Below, piece after piece: positions 7,109-13,723 of a stretch of 17,076 bases of DNA (positions within the stretch are counted from its first letter, which is position 1; every line of letters begins with the position of its first letter). The notes beneath the pieces were generated by a model. The model saw only the letters and a program-made list of their open reading frames with translations, ran no database searches and was not told the DNA's origin. A program made the translations under genes and the position numbers. The stretch lies in the NCBI GenBank assembly GCA_035508795.1, contig DATJMJ010000188.1:1-17076 (forward strand), read 5' to 3'. The DNA is from DATJMJ01 sp035508795. GTDB lineage: Bacteria > Actinomycetota > Acidimicrobiia > Acidimicrobiales > Palsa-688.

Positions 7109-7906
7109 CTAAGCAAGCACTGTCGCTATGGAAGCGGCGGCGCCGGTGGCGGCAGGAAAGCGCTGCCTGGTGCGGCCGTCGTGACCTGGGACGACGGTGG
7201 CGCCGCGTTCCCGTGCCAGATCCTGGATAAAGCGGAGAGCGGTGCGCATTTCTTCGAGGTCGGTGAAGGCGAAAAAGGGCCAACCGTGCTCGAGTTGTTC
7301 GTAAAAATGTGCAGCGTCGCTCGCAAGGATGAGCGGACGCTCCTTAGTCTCCACCAGGGAGATAAGTTCGCCCGGGCAGTGACCGCCAACTTGGAACACG
7401 GTGATGCCGGGGAAAACCTCCTCCTCACTGGTGATGAGGCGGAGACGGCCCTCTTTTTGCGCTCTTTCGATGGGGAGCAGGTTTTCCTCGGTCGTGAACT
7501 CACCGTCGAGGGCACCCGCCTCGCGCTTGGCGAACCAGTAGTCGTATTCTTTCTGCCCCGAGACAACTTGGGCTTTCTCAAACAGCCCCAGGTACCCGAT
7601 GTGGTCGTAGTGAAAATGGCTCGTTATCACCATGTCGACCTCCAGTGGGTTCACGCCGACCATCTTCAGGCCCTCGGGGGTCGGCATCACGCTGATCTCG
7701 CCGAGCCAGTCGCGGGCCGCGATGTCGTAACCGGTGTCCATCAGGATGACCGAGCCGTTGGACCTCAAGACCCAGAAGTTGTAGTCCATGTCAAGGTTGC
7801 CGTCGGGCAGCCCGTACTGGCCATAGTCATGGAATACATCGCTCTTGCGCACGACGCGCTCCCCGTACTTGACAGAAATGACAGATTGGATCTTTTCAAG
7901 TGCCAT
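7109..7906 (-). CDS. Metallo-beta-lactamase-fold hydrolase 2, lactonase-like
   Basis: This is a 265-residue relative of hydrolase 1. All metal ligands are present: HFHYDH at 97-102, H176 in GGHCPGE, bridging D197 in ASDAAHFYEQL, and H242 in PGHD. The shared DYxFW segment near residue 41-45 and the SDAxHFYE block show that both genes belong to the same lactonase-like subgroup, yet the rest differs enough that they are old paralogues. Family members hydrolyse lactones such as acyl homoserine lactones or 4-pyridoxolactone. The start is ATG 7906, with a near-perfect AGGAGGT four bases upstream, the strongest ribosome binding site in the operon. It is the first enzyme gene after the transporter block and is separated from livF by 113 bases, so its translation starts independently. 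Confidence 0.9.
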   Translation of the reverse strand: MALEKIQSVISVKYGERVVRKSDVFHDYGQYGLPDGNLDMDYNFWVLRSNGSVILMDTGYDIAARDWLGEISVMPTPEGLKMVGVNPLEVDMVITSHFHYDHIGYLGLFEKAQVVSGQKEYDYWFAKREAGALDGEFTTEENLLPIERAQKEGRLRLITSEEEVFPGITVFQVGGHCPGELISLVETKERPLILASDAAHFYEQLEHGWPFFAFTDLEEMRTALRFIQDLARERGATVVPGHDGRTRQRFPAATGAAASIATVLA

Positions 7907-8019
7907 ATTGACCTCCTATGAGGACGGAACGGGGCAGTCGCCCCTGGTTGAGCTTTGCAGGCCACTGTGCTGCCATTTGCGTGGTGGCCCCTGTTACCCG
8001 GCGGCGGGCCGGTACGCCC
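7907..8019 (-). other. Longest gap within the operon's enzyme part, with two stems
   Basis: This 113-base gap separates the transporter genes from the enzyme genes. On the transcribed strand it can form GGCCAC/GTGGCC (7984-7989 with 7960-7965) with an 18-base loop, and a GC-rich GGGGC/GCCCC hairpin with a 4-base loop (7940-7944 with 7931-7935). There is no T-run, and I see no convincing promoter. It may attenuate or process the mRNA between the two blocks. Confidence 0.3.
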
Positions 8020-8760
8020 CTAACCGAGGTAAGCATCGATCAGGGCCCTTTCGTCGCCGATCACTTCTTTGGTCCTCATCTCGTCAACGATCCGCCCTTC
8101 GGAGAGGACGTACACACGGTCGCAAACTTGAAGCGCGAGGTCGACTCGTTGTTCGACCAGTAGCAAAGACCTGCCCCGCTCCCGCAAGGTCAAAAGAGCA
8201 CGTGCCATGTCCTTGATCACCAGCGGCGCCAACCCGAGCGATGGTTCGTCGAGGAGCATGAGTTCTGGGTCGTTCATCATCATCCGCCCGATCGCGACCA
8301 TTTGCTGTTCGCCGCCGCTCAATGTGGATGCCTTGCGGCGGCGGTACCGCTCCACGGTCGGGAAGAGGTCGAACACTGCGGCCAGCAGCTCTGAGGTCCT
8401 GGAGTTGTCGTGGCGGTGGCGCATGCCTCCGAGGCGTAGGTTGTCTTCTACCGTCTGGTTGGGGAACAAGCGCCGTCCCTCGGGGACCAAAGCGGCGTAG
8501 CCACGAGCGACCTTATGTGCCGGTAAGCGCGAGACGTCGGTCCCGGAAATGCAGATCTCGCCACGGCGGTGCCGCACGAGCCCCATTATCGACCGGAGGA
8601 CAGTCGTCTTGCCCGCGCCGTTGGGGCCGAGGAGCCCGACGGACTCACCTTGACGGACGTGCAGGTCGACAGCGTGCACAACGTCAAAACGCCCGTAACC
8701 GGCGGAGAGTTGGCGTACATCTAGGGCGTTTGCCTTGGGCCCGCTTACTTGCAAGTTCAT
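8020..8760 (-). CDS. livF: Branched-chain-type ABC transporter ATP-binding protein LivF
   Basis: This is a 246-residue ATPase of the hydrophobic amino acid transporter family. Walker A is GPNGAGKT (45-52), the family-specific VPEGRRLFP lies at 92-100, the signature LSGGEQQ at 147-153, and Walker B LMLLDEP at 167-173. The switch position reads LVEQ (201-204), with Gln in place of the usual His, which is normal for LivF. It pairs with the LivG domain fused to the permease encoded just upstream. Despite the family name, such importers in actinobacteria also carry aromatic acids, amides and other small organic molecules, so amino acids should not be assumed. The start is ATG 8760, overlapping the upstream stop as ATGA. 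Confidence 0.95.
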   Translation of the reverse strand: MNLQVSGPKANALDVRQLSAGYGRFDVVHAVDLHVRQGESVGLLGPNGAGKTTVLRSIMGLVRHRRGEICISGTDVSRLPAHKVARGYAALVPEGRRLFPNQTVEDNLRLGGMRHRHDNSRTSELLAAVFDLFPTVERYRRRKASTLSGGEQQMVAIGRMMMNDPELMLLDEPSLGLAPLVIKDMARALLTLRERGRSLLLVEQRVDLALQVCDRVYVLSEGRIVDEMRTKEVIGDERALIDAYLG

Positions 8761-10697
8761 AGCCCGAGGTACACCTGCCTCACACGCTCGTCGGAGCGGA
8801 CCTCAGCGGCGCTCCCCGCCTTTACGAGCTCTCCCGCTGCGAGGACGGTCACTTCGTCGCACACCTCGAAAATAAACCGTGCCTGGTGCTCGACGACAAT
8901 GGTGCTGACGCCCTGCGCTTTGAGGTCGCGGAGGATGGCGGCAACCTGGTCGACTTCCTGCCTTGACAGCCCTGCGAGCGGCTCGTCGAGGACGAGGATC
9001 CTGGGCGCGCCGACGCAGGCGGCGGCGAGCTGTGCCAACTGCTCGACTCCATGGGGGACGTCAAGGGCGCGGGACCCTGGCCACGGCTCCTCGAGACCAA
9101 CCCGGCCGAGGGCAGCTGTGGCGATGTTCGCTACCTTTTCGTCGTCGCGCCGGGCGCTTGGGAGCAGTGGCCAAGCAAGCGAGCGGGGCCCGATACGGGG
9201 CAAGTGGCTGAAGAGCCCCAACCCGACATTGTCCCGCAAAGTGAGCTCGCTCACCATCCCCGCCGTCTGGAACGTCCGCATCAGCCCGACAGCCGGCCGC
9301 TGCCATGCCGGGAGGTGGTCTATGCGTCGTCCATTTACCCGTATGGCGCCCTCCTGGCAGGGAAGCTCTCCGGAGATCAGGTTCACGAGGGTGCTTTTGC
9401 CGGATCCGTTAGGGCCTATCAGGCCATGGACAGTGCCTCTCCTGACGACGAAGTCGACCCCGTCGAGCACCTTTGTACCCTTGACGTAACTGAAGCTGAC
9501 CCCATGAACTTCGAGGGCAATTTCCGAGACAGCCTCGCGCTCCCGTGCCGCAGCGGTCGAGCTTCCCAAGGTGGCGCGAAGGTCGATGCCAACTGAGGGG
9601 CGAAAAGGTGCCGTGACCTCGCGGGGCTCGTCCGGAGCCGAGCCGTTCGAGTGCGACGGTCTGGTCCCCGGGGCTACGCTCGCCTGGGCCTCGCCGGTGT
9701 GAGTTGCCTTGGCGCGGATCTCGCGCCCGGCTCTGGCCAACAAGCCGACGAAACCCCCGGGGAAGAACACGATCACAATTAGGAAGATGGACCCGAAAAG
9801 AATTTCCTGCCAGAGAGGGTTTATCGTTACGACCGTCGGGAAAAGGCCGATGAACACTGCCCCAAAGATCGGGCCTGTGCGGGTGTTCATACCCCCGAGG
9901 ATGACCATCACCAAGATGTTGACTGCAGCCGTAGTGTCGAACTGCCCCGGCGTAATGAAACCGAGGAAGCTGAAGGTCCACCCCGCCAGGCCGGCCAGCG
10001 CTGCGGAGAGGCTGAAGATCGCCACTTTCGTGGCGGCGGTGCGCACCCCGACCGAGGATGCGAAAGGTTCTGAGTCGCGGATCGCCAGCAATGCGGGATA
10101 AAGAGCAGAGCTACGGATGCTCCATGTGACCGTGATCGTTAGCAGCACGGCCCCGGCCACAGCCCACACGAGAGCGCTGCCCAACGGGGACAATGCGTGC
10201 GGGAAGTTGGGGAACGTCGGTCCGGGCAAGCCCTGGTAACCGCCCGTGATCGACAAGTCGCTCACAAGGACGTTGACAATGATCGTGAAGATCAGTGTGG
10301 TAATCGCGAAATACAATCCGCTCACTCGTAACGAAAGCGCCCCGATCACAACGCCGACAATCCCGACTGCCGCCACCACTACAGGTAGAGCAAGGAAGAC
10401 GTTCCAGCCATAGTGCGTGTTGAGGATCGTCGTAGTGTACGCACCGATAGCGAACAGGCCTGCATGGCCAAGCGAATACAGCCCGGTCGCGCCGGCAACG
10501 AGGTCGAGGCTAAGAGCAAGGACCGAGTAGACGGCGGCGACAAGCAAGAGGCTCTGCTCGTAATTGGAACTGTGCGCGATCGCTGACGCGCCTCCGAGGT
10601 AGGCGGCTAGAGCACAGGCCCAGGTGGCTCTGCGAGCCTTCGGGTTGGTAAACCAAAGCGCCGAGCGAGCGTGCACGCTTTGCCGCGCAGCGGTCAT
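8757..10697 (-). CDS. livMG: LivM-LivG fusion: ABC permease joined to ATP-binding domain
   Basis: This is a 646-residue two-domain protein. Residues about 25-325 are a LivM permease with multiple membrane helices and the family motifs LDLVAGATGLYSLGHAGLFAIGAY (in the 64-87 region), SGLYFAITTLIF (126-137) and a GG-NTRTGPIFGA block near 268-280. A hydrophilic, Pro/Ser-rich linker (about 325-392) leads to a LivG ATPase: Walker A GPNGSGKS (428-435), Q-loop RTFQ (474-477), Walker B ILVLDEP (567-573) and switch H604. The signature region is unusual: DVPHGVEQ (546-553), where LSYGQQ or LPYGQQ is expected. Such fusions occur in other actinobacteria. The start is ATG 10697, overlapping the livH stop as ATGA. 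With LivH, LivF and the binding protein it makes a complete importer. Confidence 0.93.
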   Translation of the reverse strand: MTAARQSVHARSALWFTNPKARRATWACALAAYLGGASAIAHSSNYEQSLLLVAAVYSVLALSLDLVAGATGLYSLGHAGLFAIGAYTTTILNTHYGWNVFLALPVVVAAVGIVGVVIGALSLRVSGLYFAITTLIFTIIVNVLVSDLSITGGYQGLPGPTFPNFPHALSPLGSALVWAVAGAVLLTITVTWSIRSSALYPALLAIRDSEPFASSVGVRTAATKVAIFSLSAALAGLAGWTFSFLGFITPGQFDTTAAVNILVMVILGGMNTRTGPIFGAVFIGLFPTVVTINPLWQEILFGSIFLIVIVFFPGGFVGLLARAGREIRAKATHTGEAQASVAPGTRPSHSNGSAPDEPREVTAPFRPSVGIDLRATLGSSTAAAREREAVSEIALEVHGVSFSYVKGTKVLDGVDFVVRRGTVHGLIGPNGSGKSTLVNLISGELPCQEGAIRVNGRRIDHLPAWQRPAVGLMRTFQTAGMVSELTLRDNVGLGLFSHLPRIGPRSLAWPLLPSARRDDEKVANIATAALGRVGLEEPWPGSRALDVPHGVEQLAQLAAACVGAPRILVLDEPLAGLSRQEVDQVAAILRDLKAQGVSTIVVEHQARFIFEVCDEVTVLAAGELVKAGSAAEVRSDERVRQVYLGL

Positions 10698-11620
10698 GAC
10701 GGCGTCGCTTTCGAGGTCGTAAGTGGTTGTCGCCGCGCGAGGCCAATGAGGCGATCTCGAATGGCGTCACCCGAGGCGAAGATGCCCTTGGGGGTCAATA
10801 GCAGCACGGCCAGCACGACGACAAAGGGGAACCAATCGGAAGCCTGTGGGTTTATGTAAGTGTTTGCCAGCGTCGCGAGGATCCCAAGGATAAGACCTCC
10901 TCCCATAGAGGCGGCTGGGCGCTCGGTACCGCCGATCATGAGCGCGATAAACCCGTAAATGCCGTATGTCTCACCAAGGTAGGGGTTGGCAAACGAGATG
11001 GGCCCGACCAGTACGCCACCGATGCCGGCGAGGAGCCCCCCTAGGGCGAACGCAATGGCAGCATGCAAAGTGACGTTCGCCCCTATAGCGGAGGACATTT
11101 CGGGGTCCGCCGATATCGCCGTACCCAACTTGCCGAAAAGTGTTATGCGTCGCACCGCCTCGAAGGCGACCACGGCGCCGAGGGCAACGAGCACGGTCGC
11201 GATCTGTTGCCATGTGAGCGCTCCGCCGAGGATGTTGACGTCGTTACCGTTTAGGAGCTGCGGGAACGACAAGGAAGAAGTGCCCCAGATCAAGGCCGCG
11301 ACTGATTCGAGGATTATTGCGACGCCGAGAGTGCTCACCAGCCATGCGAAGCTCAGTCGGTCAAAACGCAGCACTGGGCGCACGGCAAGCAGGTATATCA
11401 GCACACCCCCGAGCGTCGATGCCGCAAGGCCCACGCCCATCGCCAAGGCGATTGGCCAGTGCGCAGCTGATAGCGCCGCTGTGAGCATGATCGCCACCAT
11501 GAGCAACTGCCCGGTAGCAAAGTTGAGGACCCGAGTGACGTAAAAGGCGACTGCAAAGCCCATCCCGACAAGCCCGTAGACCGCACCCACAGAGAGACCG
11601 GTCAGGACTACCTGGAGCAC
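10694..11620 (-). CDS. livH: Branched-chain-type ABC transporter permease LivH
   Basis: This is a 308-residue polytopic inner-membrane permease. The N-terminus VLQVVLTGLSVGAVYGLVGM and the following VLNFATGQLLMV block match LivH proteins, as do the GKLGTAISADPEMSSAIGAN loop (cytoplasmic coupling region) and the GGTERPAASMGG-LILG segment near the end. I place the start at GTG 11620 because GGAGG lies 6 bases upstream and the product then begins exactly where LivH homologues do. The longer GTG 11641 start has no visible ribosome binding site and would include that GGAGG within the coding region. It forms the translocation pore with the LivM half of the next gene. The binding-protein gene ends 174 bases upstream, with a stem-loop in between. 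Confidence 0.93.
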   Translation of the reverse strand: MLQVVLTGLSVGAVYGLVGMGFAVAFYVTRVLNFATGQLLMVAIMLTAALSAAHWPIALAMGVGLAASTLGGVLIYLLAVRPVLRFDRLSFAWLVSTLGVAIILESVAALIWGTSSLSFPQLLNGNDVNILGGALTWQQIATVLVALGAVVAFEAVRRITLFGKLGTAISADPEMSSAIGANVTLHAAIAFALGGLLAGIGGVLVGPISFANPYLGETYGIYGFIALMIGGTERPAASMGGGLILGILATLANTYINPQASDWFPFVVVLAVLLLTPKGIFASGDAIRDRLIGLARRQPLTTSKATPS

Positions 11621-11747
11621 GCGGGTCCTCCGAGCGGGCACTGAGCTTGGTTGCAGGTTAAACTTGCCACTAATTCATCCCCCCATGAATTTCTACCAGG
11701 GCCCACCAGCTCAAACCGGCCCAACGGCAATGAGGGCTGCCATGCGG

Positions 11748-11783
11748 CCGTGACGGCCCCGAGCTCGGTTGGAGCCGTCACGG
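11748..11783 (-). terminator. Stem-loop between binding-protein and permease genes
   Basis: A perfect 10-base-pair stem (CCGTGACGGC at 11748-11757 with GCCGTCACGG at 11774-11783) closes a 16-base loop that itself contains the palindrome CCGAGCTCGG. It starts 11 bases after the binding-protein stop codon on the transcribed strand. No T-run follows, so it is more likely a partial terminator or an mRNA 3'-end stabiliser. Such elements after the first gene are a known way to make binding protein in excess over membrane subunits. Confidence 0.5.
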
Positions 11784-11794
11784 GCGCCCCTGGG

Positions 11795-12961
11795 TTAGTA
11801 CGCTGCTGGGACCCAGGCTTGCTTGGCCGTGCTGTACCGGACCAAGGTGAGCTGGGAGGCGTTGATCGTCACGTGGATCTGAGGCGTGAACGACAGGTTG
11901 CCGGTTAGGCCTTTGTAGTTGGTAATGCTGTTCAACTGGTGTTGGATCGAGCTTGGCGAAGTCGAGTGGCCAACATCTATCGCTCGGGCGAGCATGAAGA
12001 CGGCATCGTCGCTAAGCTCCGCAAAGGGAGTGGTGGCAATGTGCCACCGCTTCAAATACGCCGTTGCGAAGGCCTTGACCGTTGCGCTTGGTGCATAGGA
12101 AGCGGTCAACTCAGCCGAAATTACGCCGTTCGCGTTCGCCTTTGCAAGGTTACTGAAAGTGGTGTCTGCGGAAGTTTCGTCATTACCAAGCACTGTGAAA
12201 TGGTCACCTAGGCTGTGCATCTCGTTGACGAAGGCCGCTTCGTCCTGGGGTGTCAGCCAGACGTCGACGCAGTCTGCGCCGGATTGCTTGATGGAGCTGA
12301 TCTCGGCGTCCAGGGACTGCGTCGCGCCCGAGGACCAATCCTCGGAAATAGAGTCGTCGAGCTTCAACGGTTTGGTGTAGGACTCCTCGATCCCGGCCAG
12401 GCCGCCGAGCCCGTAGAAGGTTGGGTCGTGCAGGACTGCAAGCCCGGTCGGGCAGCTCTTCATGGCGTAGTCGCCGACCGCCTGCCCCCAGGCATAGGTG
12501 TTCAGGCTGTTGCTCCAAGCCCAGGGCGCGGGCGGCTTGGAGGGCCCGTTAGCGTATATAGCTGGCCCTCCGTCGTCGATGGCGCCGAGGTCGGGCAGGT
12601 GCATTTGATTGGCGAGCGCCACTGTCGTCGTCGCTGTGTCGGGCGAGCCGAGCATTGCGACAGCGCCTTCGCTGACGAACTTTTTGAACAGGAGTGCCGA
12701 CGTGGTCGCGCTCGCGCCATCGTTGCCCCAGACGAGCTTCAATTGCCGGCCCAGCACGCCGCCGGAGGCGTTGATCTTGTCGACAGCCATGATCGTGCCG
12801 TTTATCACGGCGACGCCGGTCGACCCGTAAGCACCCGTGGTACCGGCTATTGCTCCTATCACGATCGGCGCTTGGGAAGCGCTCGCCGTCGTAGCCCCGA
12901 AGCCAAGAGTTGCCACTGTGATCGCTATGGCAGGGAGGATCCCAACACTTGCTCTCTTCAA
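11795..12961 (-). CDS. livK: ABC transporter substrate-binding protein, branched-chain (type I periplasmic) family
   Basis: This is a 388-residue exported binding protein that captures the substrate outside the membrane and delivers it to LivH/LivM. The signal peptide is residues 1-29 (MKRASVG, hydrophobic core, then TTASASQAP); there is no lipobox cysteine, so in a Gram-positive it is either released or held by another means. The first lobe begins with PIVIGAIAGTTGAYG and contains the usual AVDKINASGGVLGRQLKLV segment (58-76). The chain continues with a WSNSLNTYAWGQAVGDYAM region and the GADCVDVWLTPQDEAAF strand-loop that lines the cleft in this family. The start is TTG 12961, with AAGGGGG a few bases upstream; no ATG fits the signal peptide. 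It is the first gene of the operon. The substrate cannot be deduced: the family binds amino acids, amides, aromatic acids and others. Confidence 0.9.
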   Translation of the reverse strand: MKRASVGILPAIAITVATLGFGATTASASQAPIVIGAIAGTTGAYGSTGVAVINGTIMAVDKINASGGVLGRQLKLVWGNDGASATTSALLFKKFVSEGAVAMLGSPDTATTTVALANQMHLPDLGAIDDGGPAIYANGPSKPPAPWAWSNSLNTYAWGQAVGDYAMKSCPTGLAVLHDPTFYGLGGLAGIEESYTKPLKLDDSISEDWSSGATQSLDAEISSIKQSGADCVDVWLTPQDEAAFVNEMHSLGDHFTVLGNDETSADTTFSNLAKANANGVISAELTASYAPSATVKAFATAYLKRWHIATTPFAELSDDAVFMLARAIDVGHSTSPSSIQHQLNSITNYKGLTGNLSFTPQIHVTINASQLTLVRYSTAKQAWVPAAY

Positions 12962-13029
12962 GGTGCCCCCTTATAGGTCCCTCGGACCGGCGTGCCAGGA
13001 CCTGGACATGCCGATGCGCTCCATTGATA

Positions 13030-13040
13030 CTGTCCGACAA
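13030..13040 (-). promoter_or_regulatory. Candidate operator for the GntR regulator
   Basis: On the operon strand the bases read TTGTCGGACAG, close to the TNGTNNNACNA operators of FadR-type GntR proteins; only the last base deviates. It overlaps the 3' end of the -10 box and the expected transcription start, an ideal place for repression. A second dyad, GCCC-7-GGGC (13047-13061), lies in the promoter spacer. Assignment to the regulator at 2018-2731 is inference. Confidence 0.35.
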
Positions 13041-13067
13041 TCTAGAGCCCGAATCAAGGGCTGTCAA
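13039..13067 (-). promoter_or_regulatory. Promoter of the 13-gene transport and catabolism operon
   Basis: On the minus strand a perfect -35 box TTGACA (13062-13067) is followed by a 17-base spacer and TAGATT (13039-13044), a good -10 box. Transcription should start near 13032, about 70 bases before the TTG start of the binding-protein gene. It is the best promoter match I found in the window and the only clear one ahead of the operon. Confidence 0.65.
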
Positions 13068-13196
13068 CCCATCTACCTGGGGGCTTCTTGGAAGGGACCA
13101 ATCTAAGTTGTACGACACAGCAGCTTGTGCTTGCCGTCGCCGATGCCCACGAACGCGCTCACAAAGGGCTCACCGTCTTACATAGGGTTGCCGGGC

Positions 13197-13214
13197 CCGC
13201 CTCGCTGGAGGCGG
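13197..13214 (-). terminator. GC-rich stem-loop after the stress-protein gene
   Basis: CCGCCTC (13197-13203) and GAGGCGG (13208-13214) form a 7-base-pair stem with a 4-base loop, 16 bases past the stop of the universal stress protein on the minus strand. There is no T-run, which is common for actinobacterial terminators. It would shield the operon promoter downstream from read-through. Confidence 0.45.
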
Positions 13215-13230
13215 CGCGTAGCGTCGTTGT

Positions 13231-13722
13231 TCAGGAGCCGGCAGGCGACGACGCCTGGTGCACGACGAGCACGGAGGTCTCGGAATGGCTCACTACGGCC
13301 GCGGCCACACTGCCGAGGAGGTACTTCTCGAACCCGCGCCTGCGGTGGGAACCCATGACGATCAGGCTCACTTCGTGGGCAGCCGCAATCTCCACTATCC
13401 CCTTCCAGGTGGGCATGGCCTCGACCGCCATGCCGTGCGACCGGAAGCCGGCCTCATCCGCCAGTGCAGCCCCCCTTGCGGCGACCTCCTCAGCAGCCTT
13501 TTTCACATCCGAAGCTCGGTCGGCGTCGAACTGCGGGTGGTGGCCAACGCCGAGCACAAAACCGACGTCAGCCGGTTGCCAAACGCACAGGACGATAGCG
13601 TCTCGCCCGTTTGCGAGCTCTTTCCCGGCTTTTTCGATCGCGAACCCGGCGAGCTCGGACCCGTCGTAGGCGAACAGCACCGGCCCGGGGCGCCCAGGGG
13701 GGGCAGCTTCAGCTGTTGGCAC
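13231..13722 (-). CDS. Universal stress protein (UspA family)
   Basis: This is a 163-residue single-domain Usp. The first strand VLFAYDGSELA (15-25) has the conserved Asp-Gly-Ser, and the ATP-binding stretch MGSHRRRGFEKYLLGSVAAA spans 123-142, followed by the last strand SVLVVH. The family pattern is G-2X-G-9X-G(S/T). Here the middle Gly is replaced by Arg (R127), while G124, G137 and S138 remain, so nucleotide binding is likely but not certain. An unusually long Pro-rich start precedes the first strand. The start is GTG 13722, one base after the MFS stop, so it is probably co-transcribed with the transporter. Usp proteins help survival under starvation or stress; the specific role here is unknown. 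Confidence 0.88.
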   Translation of the reverse strand: MPTAEAAPPGRPGPVLFAYDGSELAGFAIEKAGKELANGRDAIVLCVWQPADVGFVLGVGHHPQFDADRASDVKKAAEEVAARGAALADEAGFRSHGMAVEAMPTWKGIVEIAAAHEVSLIVMGSHRRRGFEKYLLGSVAAAVVSHSETSVLVVHQASSPAGS

Positions 13723-13723
13723 G

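Larger units (their letters stand above)
12962..13230. other. Control region between operon and stress-protein gene
   Basis: This 269-base gap has no convincing gene. Reading along the operon's strand it holds a stem-loop after the stress-protein gene, a promoter (13039-13067), an overlapping palindrome and a leader of roughly 70 bases. The leader contains GGTCC-CTC-GGACC (12976-12988) and CCAGG-A-CCTGG (12995-13005), two short inverted repeats close to the start codon that could affect translation or bind a protein. Confidence 0.5.

Noticed and set aside
7077..7283. Arg-rich N-terminal extension of MBL hydrolase 1
   Set aside because: It is inside the other MBL gene, has biased composition, and ATG 7076 has a ribosome binding site. 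The same reasoning rejects the extensions at 4054-4308 and 2028-2108.
6261..7906. Quorum-quenching locus based on the AHL-lactonase-like genes
   Set aside because: The genes are embedded in a transport and dehydrogenase operon, no LuxI/LuxR-type gene is near, and MBL lactonases act on many lactones.
5363..7906. Vitamin B6 degradation operon
   Set aside because: The SDR-lactonase pairing resembles it, but no pyridoxine oxidase, ring-opening oxygenase or amidohydrolase gene is seen.
11621..11641. Earlier GTG start for livH
   Set aside because: No ribosome binding site precedes GTG 11641, whereas GTG 11620 has GGAGG 6 bases upstream and matches the usual LivH N-terminus.
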